Source of the DNA: Apoda limacodes
Taxonomy: Eukaryota > Arthropoda > Insecta > Lepidoptera > Limacodidae
Direction: 5' to 3'
Length of the DNA stretch: 64,000 bases
Assembly (NCBI GenBank): GCA_946406115.1
Contig: OX291562.1
Location: forward strand, 8,462,001 to 8,526,000
Below are positions 32,093-45,400 of this stretch, piece after piece. The notes beneath the pieces were generated by a model that worked only from the letters and a program-made list of their open reading frames with translations, was not told the DNA's origin and ran no database searches. Made by a program: the position numbers and the translations under genes. Numbering within the stretch: the stretch's first letter is position 1; each line of letters begins with the position of its first letter.

Positions 32093-33134
32093 ACGTGGGT
32101 CTCTTCTCTATCACCCTACTGGGTGTTGAGGTGCGGGTGTCGGGGGAGGGGAATTTACCTCCCACCATGACCCGGGCAGAAGCTCAGGGGTGCTGAACAC
32201 CCCCGGTGAAATTTGAAAAGGCGGCCTACTTATCAGGCCCCTTTGTGGCTAATATATAATCGCCATAAGCGATATAGAAAATAGAAAAAATAAAATAAAA
32301 TACGAGAGTAGACGCCAGAAAAGAAAACAAAAATAGAAGCAAAATAAAACAAAAGTAAAAATAAAGCAAAACAAAAGAGCGAAATTAAAATAAAATAAAA
32401 ATGAAGCAAAAACAAAACAAAAACGAAAATAAAAATAAAAATAAAATAAAAATAAAAGCGAAATAAAAACAGAAATAAAAGCAAAAATAAAATAGAGGCG
32501 AGAAGGGCGATAAGAATGGAATGGAATGAAGGGAGGAGGGTAAGGAGGTAGGAGGATGAATAAGTAAACTTATTCACCCACAGGAATGAGCTCTCGGGGG
32601 AGAGCCCTGCCTTCCGGCGGGCGGGCGTGTAGGGGTGCTATGCCCCTTAAGTGTACGTGGTGGCTGTTGTCAGCGCGGGTGAATAAACGTTTCGACAAAC
32701 CAGATATGAACTCTGCGAGTGGCTCGGTTTTGGTGTCTCTAGCGATGGTGGAGTTGCGGACGTAGCGTCCCGCGCCGGTGATTAATCTCAGCGACTTATT
32801 TTGGACAACCTGGAGCTTACGTTTGTTGGTAGAAGATAGAAGACCGTACCAAGCAGGGGCTGCGTAGGTCAGTCTCGACCGTATGTACAACTTGTACAGG
32901 CGAATTTTGGTTCTGAGTGGCAAGTCAGAGGAAAGCACCGGTCTAAGGCACGCCCGTGACGCGACCGCGCCTGCTGACACATGGTCTAGCATTTTGCGCA
33001 TGCGTAATGGGCGGTCTATAATACAACCTAGGTACTTTACGCTGGGTTGCCACTCAATGACTTGACCTCGAAACACAAGTTTCGGTGGGAGAAACTTTTG
33101 CAGGCCGGTCAATAGTGCTGATGTCTTGCTGGCA
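32093..33134 (-). mobile_element. Jockey LINE copy 2, 5' truncated, with target duplication
   Basis: 1042 bp on the minus strand, flanked by GAATGGCGCTC on both sides. It carries the last part of ORF2 (33112-32570) and a 3' UTR of about 480 bp, mostly A-rich on the + strand (repeated AATAAAA-like units), ending in a GC-rich block that matches copy 1 at 22337-22460. The 3' end, directly against the target duplication, shows no poly(A) tail. It inserted just beyond the 5' side of copy 1. Confidence 0.92.
32570..33112 (-). pseudogene. C-terminal part of Jockey ORF2 (copy 2)
   Basis: Open 180-codon piece: LQKFLPPKLVFRGQVIEW, VKYLGCIIDRPLRM, YIRSRLTYAAPAWYGLL and RKLQVVQNKSLRLITGAGR, ending RALPRELIPVGE. 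It lacks endonuclease and RT catalytic parts through 5' truncation, the usual fate of LINE copies. Confidence 0.88.
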
Positions 33135-33145
33135 GAATGGCGCTC

Positions 33146-34439
33146 GTGTCAGAACGTGACTTTTCGATTTTTTAGCAAAACTGTAAAGTGAACCACATGT
33201 GTTTTTTGGTTCTCACACATTCATTTCTAGATATAAATGTATGCCAATTGATTTATTTTTATACTATGCAAAACACAACTGACGTAATAATAAAATAAAA
33301 AAAAAAAAATGTCAAAAGTTAAAATTTATACTAAAACTTCGAAAACAGATTTTGAAGCCTAATATTTATATGAAAATGAGCAGCCAATCAGAGCAAAGAC
33401 GAAAGTGGGAGAATGGCTCGGAACAAAAACACCATTAAAAAACATTTAAATACTGGCTCGGCCCAGCATATAAATAGAAAGTTCTAGGTAAAAATCCGGA
33501 AAATACCGGTTAGAACTGGTTATTGGGTTTCCAAAATAAAAAACAACGTTCTCTGATTGGTCTAAAATAAATGATTTGGACATTTCCTCCTAGACCAAAA
33601 AAAAGTATAAAAGGAGACGCAAATTTCATACAGTATGCAGTGAAAGTTCAACAGTTCCAGGAAAATAAGCAGTGAAGAAACCAACTGAAGAAAGAACAAG
33701 ATATATATATATGTCAAGAAAGAACCAACATTTTTATAACTCAAGATTACTTCAAGAAAGAAGTAACATTTTTATAAATCAAGTTAAGTAAAATCAGGGA
33801 AGCGTAAATTAAAATCACGATTTTAAAGAAAGTGTTTGTAATTTATAGATAAGTGTTTGTAAATTATAATTCTGTGAAATGTTAAATGTGTTGTCGATAT
33901 AAGTGTAAATTGCGTTTAAGGCAATTATAAGCTGTTGCAAGCAGAATCCAATTTGTTTCATTTTTTCAATTTTACAGCGGGCTTTTTCAGAGCCCACATT
34001 TCGATAAAACTACAGTCCACTAGCTCTGTCCGCAACAGCCTTCCTCCCAAAGGTAACATTGAGACCTTAACAGCCCATACTCTGTACCAAAAGTTTCCAT
34101 TAATGTGGGCGATCTTATCGGATTCGTCACACTTTAAAAGATGCCATCGGTATACCCACTTCCCCATCCCCGCCAGCTTGAGGGCGAAAAAGAAGAATAG
34201 GTGAATGAGGAAGCTAAATTGTTTTTTTTGTTAAATCAACTGCGTATCTATTGATAATTAATTAATGCTTTGCTACAAAGGATTAATGATCGCAGTGTTT
34301 ATTGATAAAATGAATAATGATACTCCGATAACGAAGGAAACAAGTATCTACAGTGTGGTAAAGATATAACTATAGTTATGTTGCATGATCATAAAAAAAA
34401 AAAAAAAAAATATTTCCGGATGTAAATAAAAAATATAAA
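33146..34439. other. Non-coding interval with a core-promoter-like site
   Basis: AT-rich, no recognised protein. TATAAAAG at 33606-33613 is followed about 26-33 bases later by TACAGT and GCAGT, an insect-type TATA plus initiator arrangement. It is 2.8 kb upstream of the gene B start codon and could equally be part of a retrotransposon LTR or leader. An A-homopolymer lies at 34392-34409. Confidence 0.35.
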
Positions 34440-34700
34440 ATTCATAAAATGGTCGCGTATAGTGCGGTTTCAGAGACACTTCCTCCCGCGAATACTTCGG
34501 CTGTGGAATGTTTCCCTGCCAAGGTTTTCTCTAAGGACTACAGTATGAGGTTCTTCAAGAAAGAAGTATTTAGATTTTCGAAGGATCGGCAACAAACGAG
34601 TGATGCCTCAGGTGTTGCACCTGTCCATAGGCTGCGGTGACCGCGTACTATCAGGTGGGCCGCCAGCTTGTTTGCCACTTCAGTGGTATAGAAAAAAATA
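34440..34700 (+). mobile_element. CR1-like LINE 3' end fragment
   Basis: Matches the last 60 codons of the 16979-ending frame (FSKDYSM, FFKKEV, PVHRLR) followed by the 3' UTR (TATCAGGTGGGCCGCC...TTGCCACTTCAGTGGTAT) and an A-rich tail. A 5'-truncated copy. Confidence 0.82.
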
Positions 34701-36371
34701 TAGAATTGTGTAAATAATATTACTAATTAGGATTATTTATATACTATGTTTAAGTCGCTTAACTCTACTCATCTTAACTTGTCTTTATTTTGTGGCTCAT
34801 GGGTCTATTTCTGCGGATAGATACATTCGTCGCGGCACGGTTCGTTGGTGTCAGGTTCGAATACGTGTTTTCATGTTCATCACCTTTTTTTGCCACTGAA
34901 CTCCTCCTGACTAAAACCCGTGTTCTTCAGCCGTTATGTGCAGAGGTCACGCACCTGTCTAAATAAACCTCGGCGCGCGTAGGTCCGCGCGAAAGTCCCA
35001 GATGGGAGCCTCAGAATCGATCCATTTCCACTGACTCTCGTCTTGGATTTGGGAGGGCGTAAGAAGTAAGACTCTCCCTCCTGGACAGATGCATGGCGAG
35101 CATATCACCCGTCTCTTGCCTCTAAGACAAGTGCAGGGATGAGAATCCTCACCCACCAATGGATTTTTATAGGAATCTCCTCGTGGCCGAGCCACGGCTA
35201 TTGATCTCACTTAACTAAGCCTTAATTGGTCTTTATAACCCAAGCAGCTGCCCAGCGTACGGAGTTATGACATTCAACAGTAGCAGGCTACAGATTGTAA
35301 TACTCACCAAGTCTGTCCACTAATGCATCTGCTAATAATCTTTGAGTACAGGGTCCATTCAGAGCAGTTCACAAAAACGGTCTGTCCCGAAGGCTACACT
35401 TCAAACGATCTCTCCCAACGGTCGTGAAAACGTCGATCTGGTCATAAGCAGATGCCTCTTGGCTTCAGGCAGGACTGGCTTGCCGATGCTACTGAACCCC
35501 TTGTCGCAACAAGGCGGACACTACTGGAGAAGGTCATGTTTAGTTACTTATGTTATGTAAAGCAATATCTTATTATTATAAGTCATTTTAGTATTTTGGG
35601 AAATTTATCTGCTTTGTCATTGTTGTATTTAATTGATTTTTGACTTGAATATCCAAGAACAATCATATTTCCGGATCTAGGAAAAGCTGTGGTATTCAAA
35701 CCAGGATACGGTTTTTACACTGAGTAGCTCGTTGCCCATTAACTTTCTTCAATTGGAAATGATATGTCAAGTCAAGCAGCGTCTGGCGTGGACAACGTTT
35801 GGATGAATGACCGCCTAGTAACATATTTTGGTTTTATGATCGCAGTTTTTAACCCAAGTCAGCGCCCTATGAGCGGCTTAATTAAACCCTACTGAACTTA
35901 ATTAACCATTTTTGATTTCGGGATTAAAAGTATTTTTTATCACATCTATTCAAAAAGAGCTGGTTGGTTCCTCATAAACAGGGATTAAAGTTGCACCTTG
36001 CATCCCTAGAGATGCAAAGTGATTTCAATTTGGAATGTGGATATTGTTAGTAAATGTTCCAATCATCAAAGAGATCAATCAAAAATTGTATGAACAAGTA
36101 ACTAGCTGTATAATAAAACAAATTTTACCCCTTTATTGTATTATATTTATTATAGATTGATATTTTCCATAAGGACAACATTATTTATTTTATTTTATTT
36201 CTATACTGTTGATATTGCATTCGGAAAATATAAGTTGTTGTCTAATCAGTTAACTTTAATCCGGTACAATATGATAGTAATGACATTTTATGAGTCGCAT
36301 AAATCTTCATAAATTAATTTACAATGCTTTTGTTACTCTACTAACAGTCGCAGTAGAAGCAGTTCAGCAAC
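34701..36371. other. Intergenic upstream of gene B
   Basis: A GC-richer block at about 34930-35220 looks repeat-derived but I cannot name it; a 72-codon frame at 35342-35560 is unrecognised. The last few hundred bases, directly before the gene B start, are AT-rich with no convincing TATA box. Confidence 0.4.
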
Positions 36372-36418
36372 ATGTTGCTAAAGAAAAAGTATATAACAAT
36401 TTTTATTACGATATTATG
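36372..36418 (+). CDS. Gene B exon 1 (signal peptide)
   Basis: 47 nt. ATG in the context GCAACATGTTG, also found at the gene C start. Donor GTAAGT follows; the last two bases (TG) join the first T of exon 2 to make a cysteine codon. Encodes [15 protein letters not shown]. Confidence 0.85.
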
Positions 36419-39400
36419 GTAAGTAAAAATTTTTTTCAACACATTTGCTCATAAACCAACATTTACTGAACTGCTTCCGGCTTCCTAATAGCGTCAGATA
36501 ATCAGATCTGAATTACATTTTGAAGTTGGTTTCATACAAGTTAAGTGTGTTATAAACTGTTAGGTACATAGACACCAACTTCAAACTGTAATTCAGATCA
36601 GATTTTTGGAAATAAGAAATTATTTTTACCTTTTTAGTGCTTCTTTTTGAAGCCGGTTGTTTTTTTTTTGTTAAAAAGTTTTTATGTTTTACTATTGAGT
36701 GATGAATTCCTTTTGTCGTATACTAAAATTAAAAAAAATTTAACAAAAAAAAATCCATCCACTCGTAACAAAATGTTATACAATCATTAACATAAAAGGC
36801 GTTTCACCAGTTCCAAATTAACACCAATTTTTTTTTGACCAAAAGTTTTTATTTCACTACATTAATATAGGACCACCCCGGAAGTATACCCTTTTAAATA
36901 AAAAAGGGTTCCGTCTATAAATGAAGATTATATAATACTGTACTAGTACCCGAACCTACATAAAAAAAATAAACAACCGAATTGAGAACCTCCTTCTTTT
37001 TTGAAGTGAAGAAGTTTGAAGTTAAAAACTATGGCCAAAATGGTCTTCATAACCCAAAGAACACCCCCACTACATTACTTACTACTACTACTACTACTAC
37101 TACTATTACTAATTACTATATATACTAAATTATTAATCTATCGATTTTATTTCGAAAATGGTGAAGGCCTGTTTTGTCTACATTGCATAAATACGCTGTT
37201 TTTGTGTAAAAGTTTAGTATAGCAATACATAGTATAGGCATCTGAAAGATTAAAAAAAATATATTATAAAACTTGCTTTTTTATGAGCACTGCATAGCTT
37301 ATGGGATGTTTTTTTTCCATTGTATCAAGGGTTTCAAAATTTGGAAGTAACTAGGTATTGTTTTAAGACTTGTGCAATTTTTCGAAGCGATTATTGCATT
37401 CAGTTATAATGAAAGTCAGTAAAATCATTATAGTTTGTTCGTTATCTAGTGCACTGACTAAAATTCTATTAGGAAAAAGTAAAAAAATGTGACTACTTTC
37501 AGAATTTTAGAATTACAGACACATTAAAAAAACGGGAAGTTTAAAGACCTACGATTAGACGAAAGACTACGGTAAAAATTAAAACAATTTTTAATCTCAT
37601 CTCTAGTGCTCTAGTAATATAAAAAAAAGGTTATTTACTAATTTTGTATTCATTCTTTTTTTAAGTTCGCTACTAGTAGTTGGTAAGAGGAATTATGATG
37701 ACAAATCTGAAAGAACTACAGGATATTTTCCCGATGACTTCATCTTTGGTGCGTCAACAGCGTCGTATCAAGTAGAGGGTGCTTGGAATCATGATGGTAC
37801 GTCGGATATTATTTAAATCTAGATTTTACCAGCGATTCCACCCGCTCAAAATTTGGCTATCGGCATGGAATTTCTACGTCAACTGCTTAATTAAACTAAT
37901 GATAAGCTATTATAGCAACCATTTTTTTCGGGATAAAAGTTAGCCTATGTCCTATTCCAGGACCTAATCTATATGTATGCCAAGCTTCATCCCGATTCAT
38001 CCAGTGGTTGAAGCGTGATTAATTAACAAACAACCAAATCCAAACTTTTACATTTATAATATTAGTTGGATTATATTTATTCCAATCTATATATTTATAC
38101 ATAAGAGCTGGTCATACCAGCCAGTACCTGTAATTGTTATCGTATCTAATGTTGAGGCATCAGTCTACTCTGTCAAATTTTGAACGAGGGCGGTTTGGGT
38201 TATACTCGTAGTTATTGTTGCCAGATGATAATTCACTCCACACTGAGTATGTTTCTTTTTTGGTCCATTGCGCATTAATAAGAGAAAAAATTCCAGGTTT
38301 GCGTTATATGCGCTTGTAAAAAAGTAAAATTCAAAGATCTTGAGCAATTCGGAGAATCAATCTGTGTTTTTAACAGTTTTAAAGTAAATCGTCCACTGCA
38401 CATGCAACTTCATATCATAAAATTTATCATCAGGATTGCCAATCTGATTTCGATTTAAAGAAATGATGATGAAATGCACGACATTATCAGCATACAATAA
38501 AAACGTTTGGCAGAAGGAGGACATGTCCTCCTTTTGGATACAATCTGGAAACCCTAGTCAGAGTCCACCATAAGCCTAGTGCAGTTTCCCGCACGATGTT
38601 TAGCTTTTCTGGAAACCCAGTGATGTCAAAAAAAATGTATTAGAGTAGGTATTCAGAAACAGACCCAGCTATAGGCGCAGTCGGCACAATGGGGGTTCCC
38701 GCCTCTTTGTCAGTCTTGGGCGAGAATCACTTGCATATATATATTGCAGTGTGCCAAGCGGTATATCTGGCCTGCGAAGCTGTGGCAGTGTCGTGCCTAA
38801 AACTTACGAAGCGGTAGACATTCCGACTGTACACTGTTTTGTTTCTACCAATGGTGAAAGTCCAAAATCCGCATTAGGCTTGCGTGATGGAATTTAGCCC
38901 AAACCGGCTCCTTACCCAAGGTATGGGTTGACCAGTGCTCTATCAGTTGAGACGTATAAAGGCTTGTAACGATATTTTTGTGAGGTGATTATAAATGTTT
39001 TTTTTTACAGGAAAGGGTTGGTCGATGTGGGACCACTTATGTCGGACGGATCCTGAACATATTGTTGACTTAAACACCGGAGACGTGGCTGCCAATTCCT
39101 ATTACTTATATAAGCGTGACGTAGAACTGCTCAAAAACATGGGGGCAAAAGCGTACAGGTTTTCAATATCCTGGCCTAGAATTTTACCATATGGACGAGA
39201 CTATGTAAATCCTCTTGGAGTTGCATATTACAATGCTCTGATTGACGAATTACTAGCTAACGATATACAGCCTTTTGTAACCATGTACCATTGGGATTTA
39301 CCACAAAATTTAAATGAATTAGGAGGATGGCTTAATGAGGATATTGTAGATTGGTTTGGGAATTATGCCAGGGTCTTGTACCAAAATTTTGGAGACAGAG

Positions 39401-42400
39401 TAAAACATTGGCTGACAGTTAATGAGCCTTACATTCATTGTAATTTTGGTTACGGTACTGGAAATCACGCTCCTCGGATAAGATCTCCAGGTATTGGTTA
39501 TTATGAATGTGGAAGGCATCTTCTTTTAGCTCATGCTAGAGCATATCATATTTACAATGAAGAATTTAGAGCAGCTCAAGGAGGAGAAGTAGGAATAGTT
39601 TTAAGTATGGATTGGGCTATTCCGGCGACTGGTTCAGAAGATGATGCTCAAGCCGCTTTAGATTACTTCGCATTTCATGTAAGTATATACTTTATTTTGT
39701 AACACCTAAAAGAATAAGATATCTATGCTATTATATCGCAAGTTTATATGTATAAAAGTATACTACCAAATCCAACATCTCCAGACATTTCGCGCCAAGT
39801 ACACGTCTTGAGGAACTCTAGAAATAAAGACACAGTCCAAGCTGTTAAAGAAACAGGCCAAGTCCAAAAGTGTGTGAACCCAAAAATCTAGAATAATTAA
39901 GACTTAGATATATTTTAGTTAAAACAAAAAAAAAACTTAGTTCAAACGCTCGCTACATTTAGCAAACGTTCCAAGCCTTCTTGAGCCTTCTGGTCTCAGC
40001 TATAACGACGGCAAACTACCAGATGGTCAGACTCTGGTCTCAGCCTCTAAGGCCACTGTATGGTTTGGGATGCAACTCACGGTCATGCTTTTCCCGCTTT
40101 CTATATATACATAAAACTATATATTTTTGAGTAGCACATAAGCCGAGCGAGGCGTGCCACAGTAGCGGCCGGGGAGTTCTAGAATTGAATCGCGTCAACA
40201 ATGTGCCATCAGTTTCTCTGGTAGGAAAGTTTACGAAGCATTCGTCGATATTCGTAGCCCATATACTTCGAGTAGCTATCGAAATTGGCAAATATGATTT
40301 TTTTTAAACCACTAGGGTGGCAAACAAGCTAATGGTACACCTGATGGTAAGCAGTTATCGCAGCCTATGGTTCGTTTCGTTGATCGATTTGCCTGAATTT
40401 TAATTTAGCCATTACATAAATTTGTTGGTAATAATTAGGAAAATTATGAAATGGCGCCATGTCACGATCTGCCAAGGCTCACCGCGATCCGCTGGATTAT
40501 ACGATTACCGACGTATCTAATTACTAAAATATTTACTTTTTTGAGTTTAATATTAGGTATGTTTTTGTAGTTTTCAAGTGTAATTTTTTTAAATAATTGT
40601 TTATATTGGTTTTTTTTAGGTTTAGTTTTTGTTTTTTATCATTAGTTAGATACAATTATAAACATACACAAACATAAATAATTATATACCGCAAAAAAGT
40701 ACAAATTAAACAGTGTTGGCATCGTATTCCATGGAATTATCATGATAAGCCCCCTCTTTTCCCTGTCCCCCCCTGTTTCAGATTCTGACTAGGCATCCCT
40801 ATCCCAAAAGACATTTTATGTATCACTGAACACTGGCTACGCAGTCATCAGTTTATATTCAATTTCACTAATCATCAGGTGGGAAGTTCGTTCAGCCGAG
40901 TAAATGCAATCCATGGCGGCTCTTTAATTTTAGTTAATAACATCTAAAGTTTAAGGAACTTAAAGACATTGTATGCCTCTCAGTTGAGCGAACTGCCGAG
41001 CTGTCCTGTAAAGAAGTTGAGCATTGTGAGTGTATACAAGCTACCTTGTGCAATGTATGATAATTTCGAATTAGTTATGGAAGAAGTGCTTAATAAAATC
41101 AGCATTTCCAATAAACAAATCATTGTTTGTGGAGACTTTAATATAAACATTTTAGAAAATAGCTCATTAAGCACCAGATTGCTCGCATTATTTCGGTCTT
41201 TTAATTTAAATAATTTCTTTTGTAAACCAACTCGAATTGCTGTATCTAGTGCCACTTGCATCGACAATATATTAACTGATATAACACCCATTCAAAAGTC
41301 AATTATAAAAAATCTAGAGTCAGATTATTGTGGACATTTAGTGGTTTTAGAAAGAAAGAATAGTTTTACTAAAAAGGAAATTAAATTCATACCAATAACA
41401 ACTAAACGGATTGAATCATTTAAATCTAACTTATTGCATAATCTTCCGGATTTATTTATAATGGCAACCCAAATGAAATGTACAATACAGTTCTTGACAC
41501 TATTACTACAGAGTATAATAAAATATTTACTGCAAAAAATAAACTTATTTCCAGTCGCTTTAGTTTTAGTGAATGGGCTACCCCAGGTATTTTTAAAAGT
41601 AGGCGTAAGCTGTATGAATTATATAAAGAAAAAACATATAATAATAGCCAAATATTTAGGGAATATGTAAAAAAATACTCAAAAACCTTTAAAAAAGTCT
41701 GTCTTGTTGCAAAATCAATTCACCTCAGACATAAAGTAAAAACTTCAACAAATAAAATAAAAATGACATGGAACATAATGAATAATGAAACTGGTAAAGC
41801 AAGGACTTCTTGTCAGGACTTTGAGTTGATTGTAGATAATACTAGTTTAAAAACAAATTCTGTGGTAGCAGTTGCCTTTGAATTTTTTTCTAGCAATATT
41901 CCTTTAAAAACAGCTGAACATCTTAACTCAAGTGCAATTTTAGCAGAAAAATTAATAAAAACTAATGTTCCTGAATGTAAAGTTCCCTTTGTATTTAAAA
42001 ACATTAGTCCTACGGATATCATAAAAACATTTAAAACAGTAGAAATAAAAAACACAGACCTTTGGGGACTTTCTGTAAAAACTATAAACTCAATAATTTA
42101 TGTTATAGCACAACCCTTAGCCATAATTTTTAATACTTGTGTTGATAGTGTTGTGTTTCTTGATGAGATGAAACCAAGCAAAGTTATACCTCTTTTTAAA
42201 TCAGGTAGTTCAACAGACCCTAATAATTTTCGGCCTATTTCAATACTACGCCTGGGAGGATTCGCATGATGCTCTTGGAGTGTTTTGTGATTTATCTAAG
42301 GCATTTGACTGTGTCCAACATGAAAATCTCATCAGGAAGCTACATCACTATGGTATTAAAGGCAAAGCTCTCGACCTTTTGACCTCCTACATGTGTAGGA

Positions 42401-45400
42401 GAGTACAGAAAATAGATGTCATCGGTGAAATATCTCCGGGATCAGCAGTCACTATGGGAGTCCCTCAGGGCTCAATTTTAGGTCCTTTTCTATTCCTTAT
42501 TTACATTAACGATCTCCCATATCACGTAAAAAACCTTGACATTGTCTTATTTGCTGATGACAGACATGTAATGATGAAATAAATAATGCCCTTTCTAAAA
42601 TTGTTACTTGGTTTAACGTTAATAATTTGTTACTTAATGAAAAAAAAACCAAATGTGTTAAATTTACATTACCAAATGTTAGTCAGATACAGACTTGTTG
42701 TTAATGTTAATGGCAAGCAATTAGAACTTGTTAATTCAACAGTCTTTCTTGGGATAACGCTGGACTCCAAACTTCAATGGGGTCTTCATATTCATAACCT
42801 AGACAAAAAACTTAGCTCTGCTGAGTATGCGATTAAGAAAATAAGACAATTGACCGATGTCGACATACTACAAAAATAGTATATTTTAGCTATTTCCATA
42901 GTTTAATGACATATGGTATCCTATTGTGGGGTAGCGCTGCTGATGTAAATACAATATTTTTGTTACAAAAAAGGGCAATTCGTGCTATTTATAAATTAGG
43001 ATCAAGGATATCTCTGAGGGATAGGTTTAGGGAAGTAAATATTTTAACTTTAGCGTCGCAGTACATATATGAAACTCTTTTATATATACATATAAATATC
43101 AATAGTTTCAAAATAAGTAACTCTTTTATGGGGCAATGTATACACTTTTACAACAAAGTTTCCAATAATATTCAAAAGATATCAATAAGTAAATTTAAAT
43201 CTTTTATCAAACAAGTACTTTGTAGAAAAGCATACTACAATATTTCAGACTATGTTAATAATAAAAATCTTTGGGACTGAAGATGCTCAATTACAGGATG
43301 CATAGGTAAACCAAATTAAAATGGAAATAATATAAAATTGTACAGCTTAAAATTTTTATTTAAACATTGATTGTATTTTAGTTTTTATGATTTACGTATC
43401 ACCAGCCGGAGACCAGTGTATACTTAAACTGCACTACTGCTTCCGTAAAAATACGATTATCTAGCTAACTGGTAGAACAGTGTACATCACTTATATATTA
43501 TCCACGATGAAGGAATCAAGACCTACGTTCTTTAAGCAAAATTTTTCAGTTTTTACCTAAAGAGACGACCGAGCTCTGTATTAAAATAATGATTAGAAAT
43601 GATAACAGACTACATTTGCGCCCTGATATTTCACTAATATAATATAACCTCTGATATTTCGCTGAAAAAAAATAATAATAAATGTGTCTAGATTATGTGT
43701 CGATTTAGTCGGCACGTATACACACACACAATAAAAAAATGATATTACAAATACCTTACTGAAAATACTTTTTCCTGGTGAGCTGTCTACCTCAGATTTT
43801 TCAGTAAATCAATGCTGCCTATGTATAGAATATCATGTGGTAGCAAACATTTTTCTTGTAATGCAATAATGTTAAATTTTACCCAGTGGTTGGTTTATAT
43901 CCTTCCCAAATTCTTGTGTCTGAAATCATTAAAACGATGAAAATATACTTTTGCCTATAAAATCTTTGGAAATAAAATTTTATACAATGACTCGTTTTAC
44001 GTTTCTTTTTTATTTCGTACAAACAGATAATGATGTTGGTTGTTTAAGATGTAGTCAGCTATCTTTAGAGCTATATTTGATTCGCACGTATTTTTATTTA
44101 TATTGTGAATTACCAAGACCTTGACGTCGGCTGCTATTCCCTGATTCAATTACTCTTTTGCCCTTCTTCTGCTCTAAGCAATTTTTGTGTTTTCTTGCTG
44201 TACGTTTACCAATTCTTCATTACTGTTCGCCTTTTTTCACTCAGTTAATTAGCTTATATTTAAATAATTTCTGGTACTAATAAAACGCTTAAATCATCGC
44301 TTACTATTTTGTAACGAATAAATAAATGAATGCCGAGCTGGATTCTTCGGTTAACCTCTTTCTCAAAGTTGGACCCACCTAATTGGATTACTTGCCCTAG
44401 GTATGTGTATTCGTCAACAACTTCGAGAGTAGCGTTCCCAACAACAACCGGTATAGGCGCGACATGGACATTGGACATCACCTTCTATTTATCCATGTTC
44501 ATTTTAAGGCTAACCTGTTGGGAAACTCTGTTGAGGTCTCCGAGCATCTTGCCTAGGTCTTCCAGCGATTCTGCCATGACCACTATGTCGTTGGCAAATC
44601 GAAGGTGAGTGATGTACTTGCCATTTATGTTGACGCCGTATCCTTGCCACTCCAGAAGCTTAAACACATCCTCCAACGCAGTTGTGAACAGTTTCGGAGA
44701 AATAACGTCTCCCTGTCTTACACCTTTCTGCAGATGGATCGGTTTTGTGTTCTGGTCTTGTAGTCGGACAGACGTCGTGGCTCTGTTATACAAACACTTC
44801 AGCACTTCGATGTACCGATAGTCAATGTGGCACCGCTGGAGAGACTGTAACACCGCCCAGGTCTCGATAGAATCGAAGGCTTTTTCATAGTCCACGAACG
44901 CTACGCAAAAAGGCCGATTATACTCCTCTGTCTTCTGTATAATCTGGCGCAGCGTATGTATGTGGTCCATGGTACTAAAGCCTTTTCGGAAACCGGCTTG
45001 TTCGGGAGGCTGGAATTCGTCAAAATTGCGTTCGAGACGATTCGTAATGACAATGGAAAACACGTTATAGACATGGCTCAGAAGCAAATTGGGTCTTCAA
45101 TTCTTCAATGAGGTGATGTTTTTTTTTTGAAGAAACGTATCCAAGCTTCTGGATTGGTGCCTTCGAGGATAACATAATTGAAGAGCTTATGAAGGACTTT
45201 AAGTATCAGTGTTCCACCCGCTTTCAGAAGCTCTGACGTAATTCCGTCATCGCCCGCCGCCTTATTGTTCTTAAGCTGTTTCAAGGCCATTCTAATCTCA
45301 TATAAGCTGACGTCCGGGATATCTTCGGTATAGTGTCGAGTTAATTTGGCTCTGGGTTCTTTAGCCGTGATGTTGACAGGATCACGAGTTGAGGTGTACA

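Noticed and set aside
34959..35210. Minus-strand 83-codon frame as a gene
   Set aside because: Arginine- and proline-rich with no domain. The GC-richer DNA looks repeat-derived.
36301..36371. Upstream in-window ATG (about 36291) as the gene B start
   Set aside because: It reads through exon 1 in another frame and does not join exon 2 in frame. ATG 36372 matches the gene C start context and gives a proper signal peptide.
37078..37115. (TAC)n run as a functional repeat
   Set aside because: A simple microsatellite in an intron with no further evidence.
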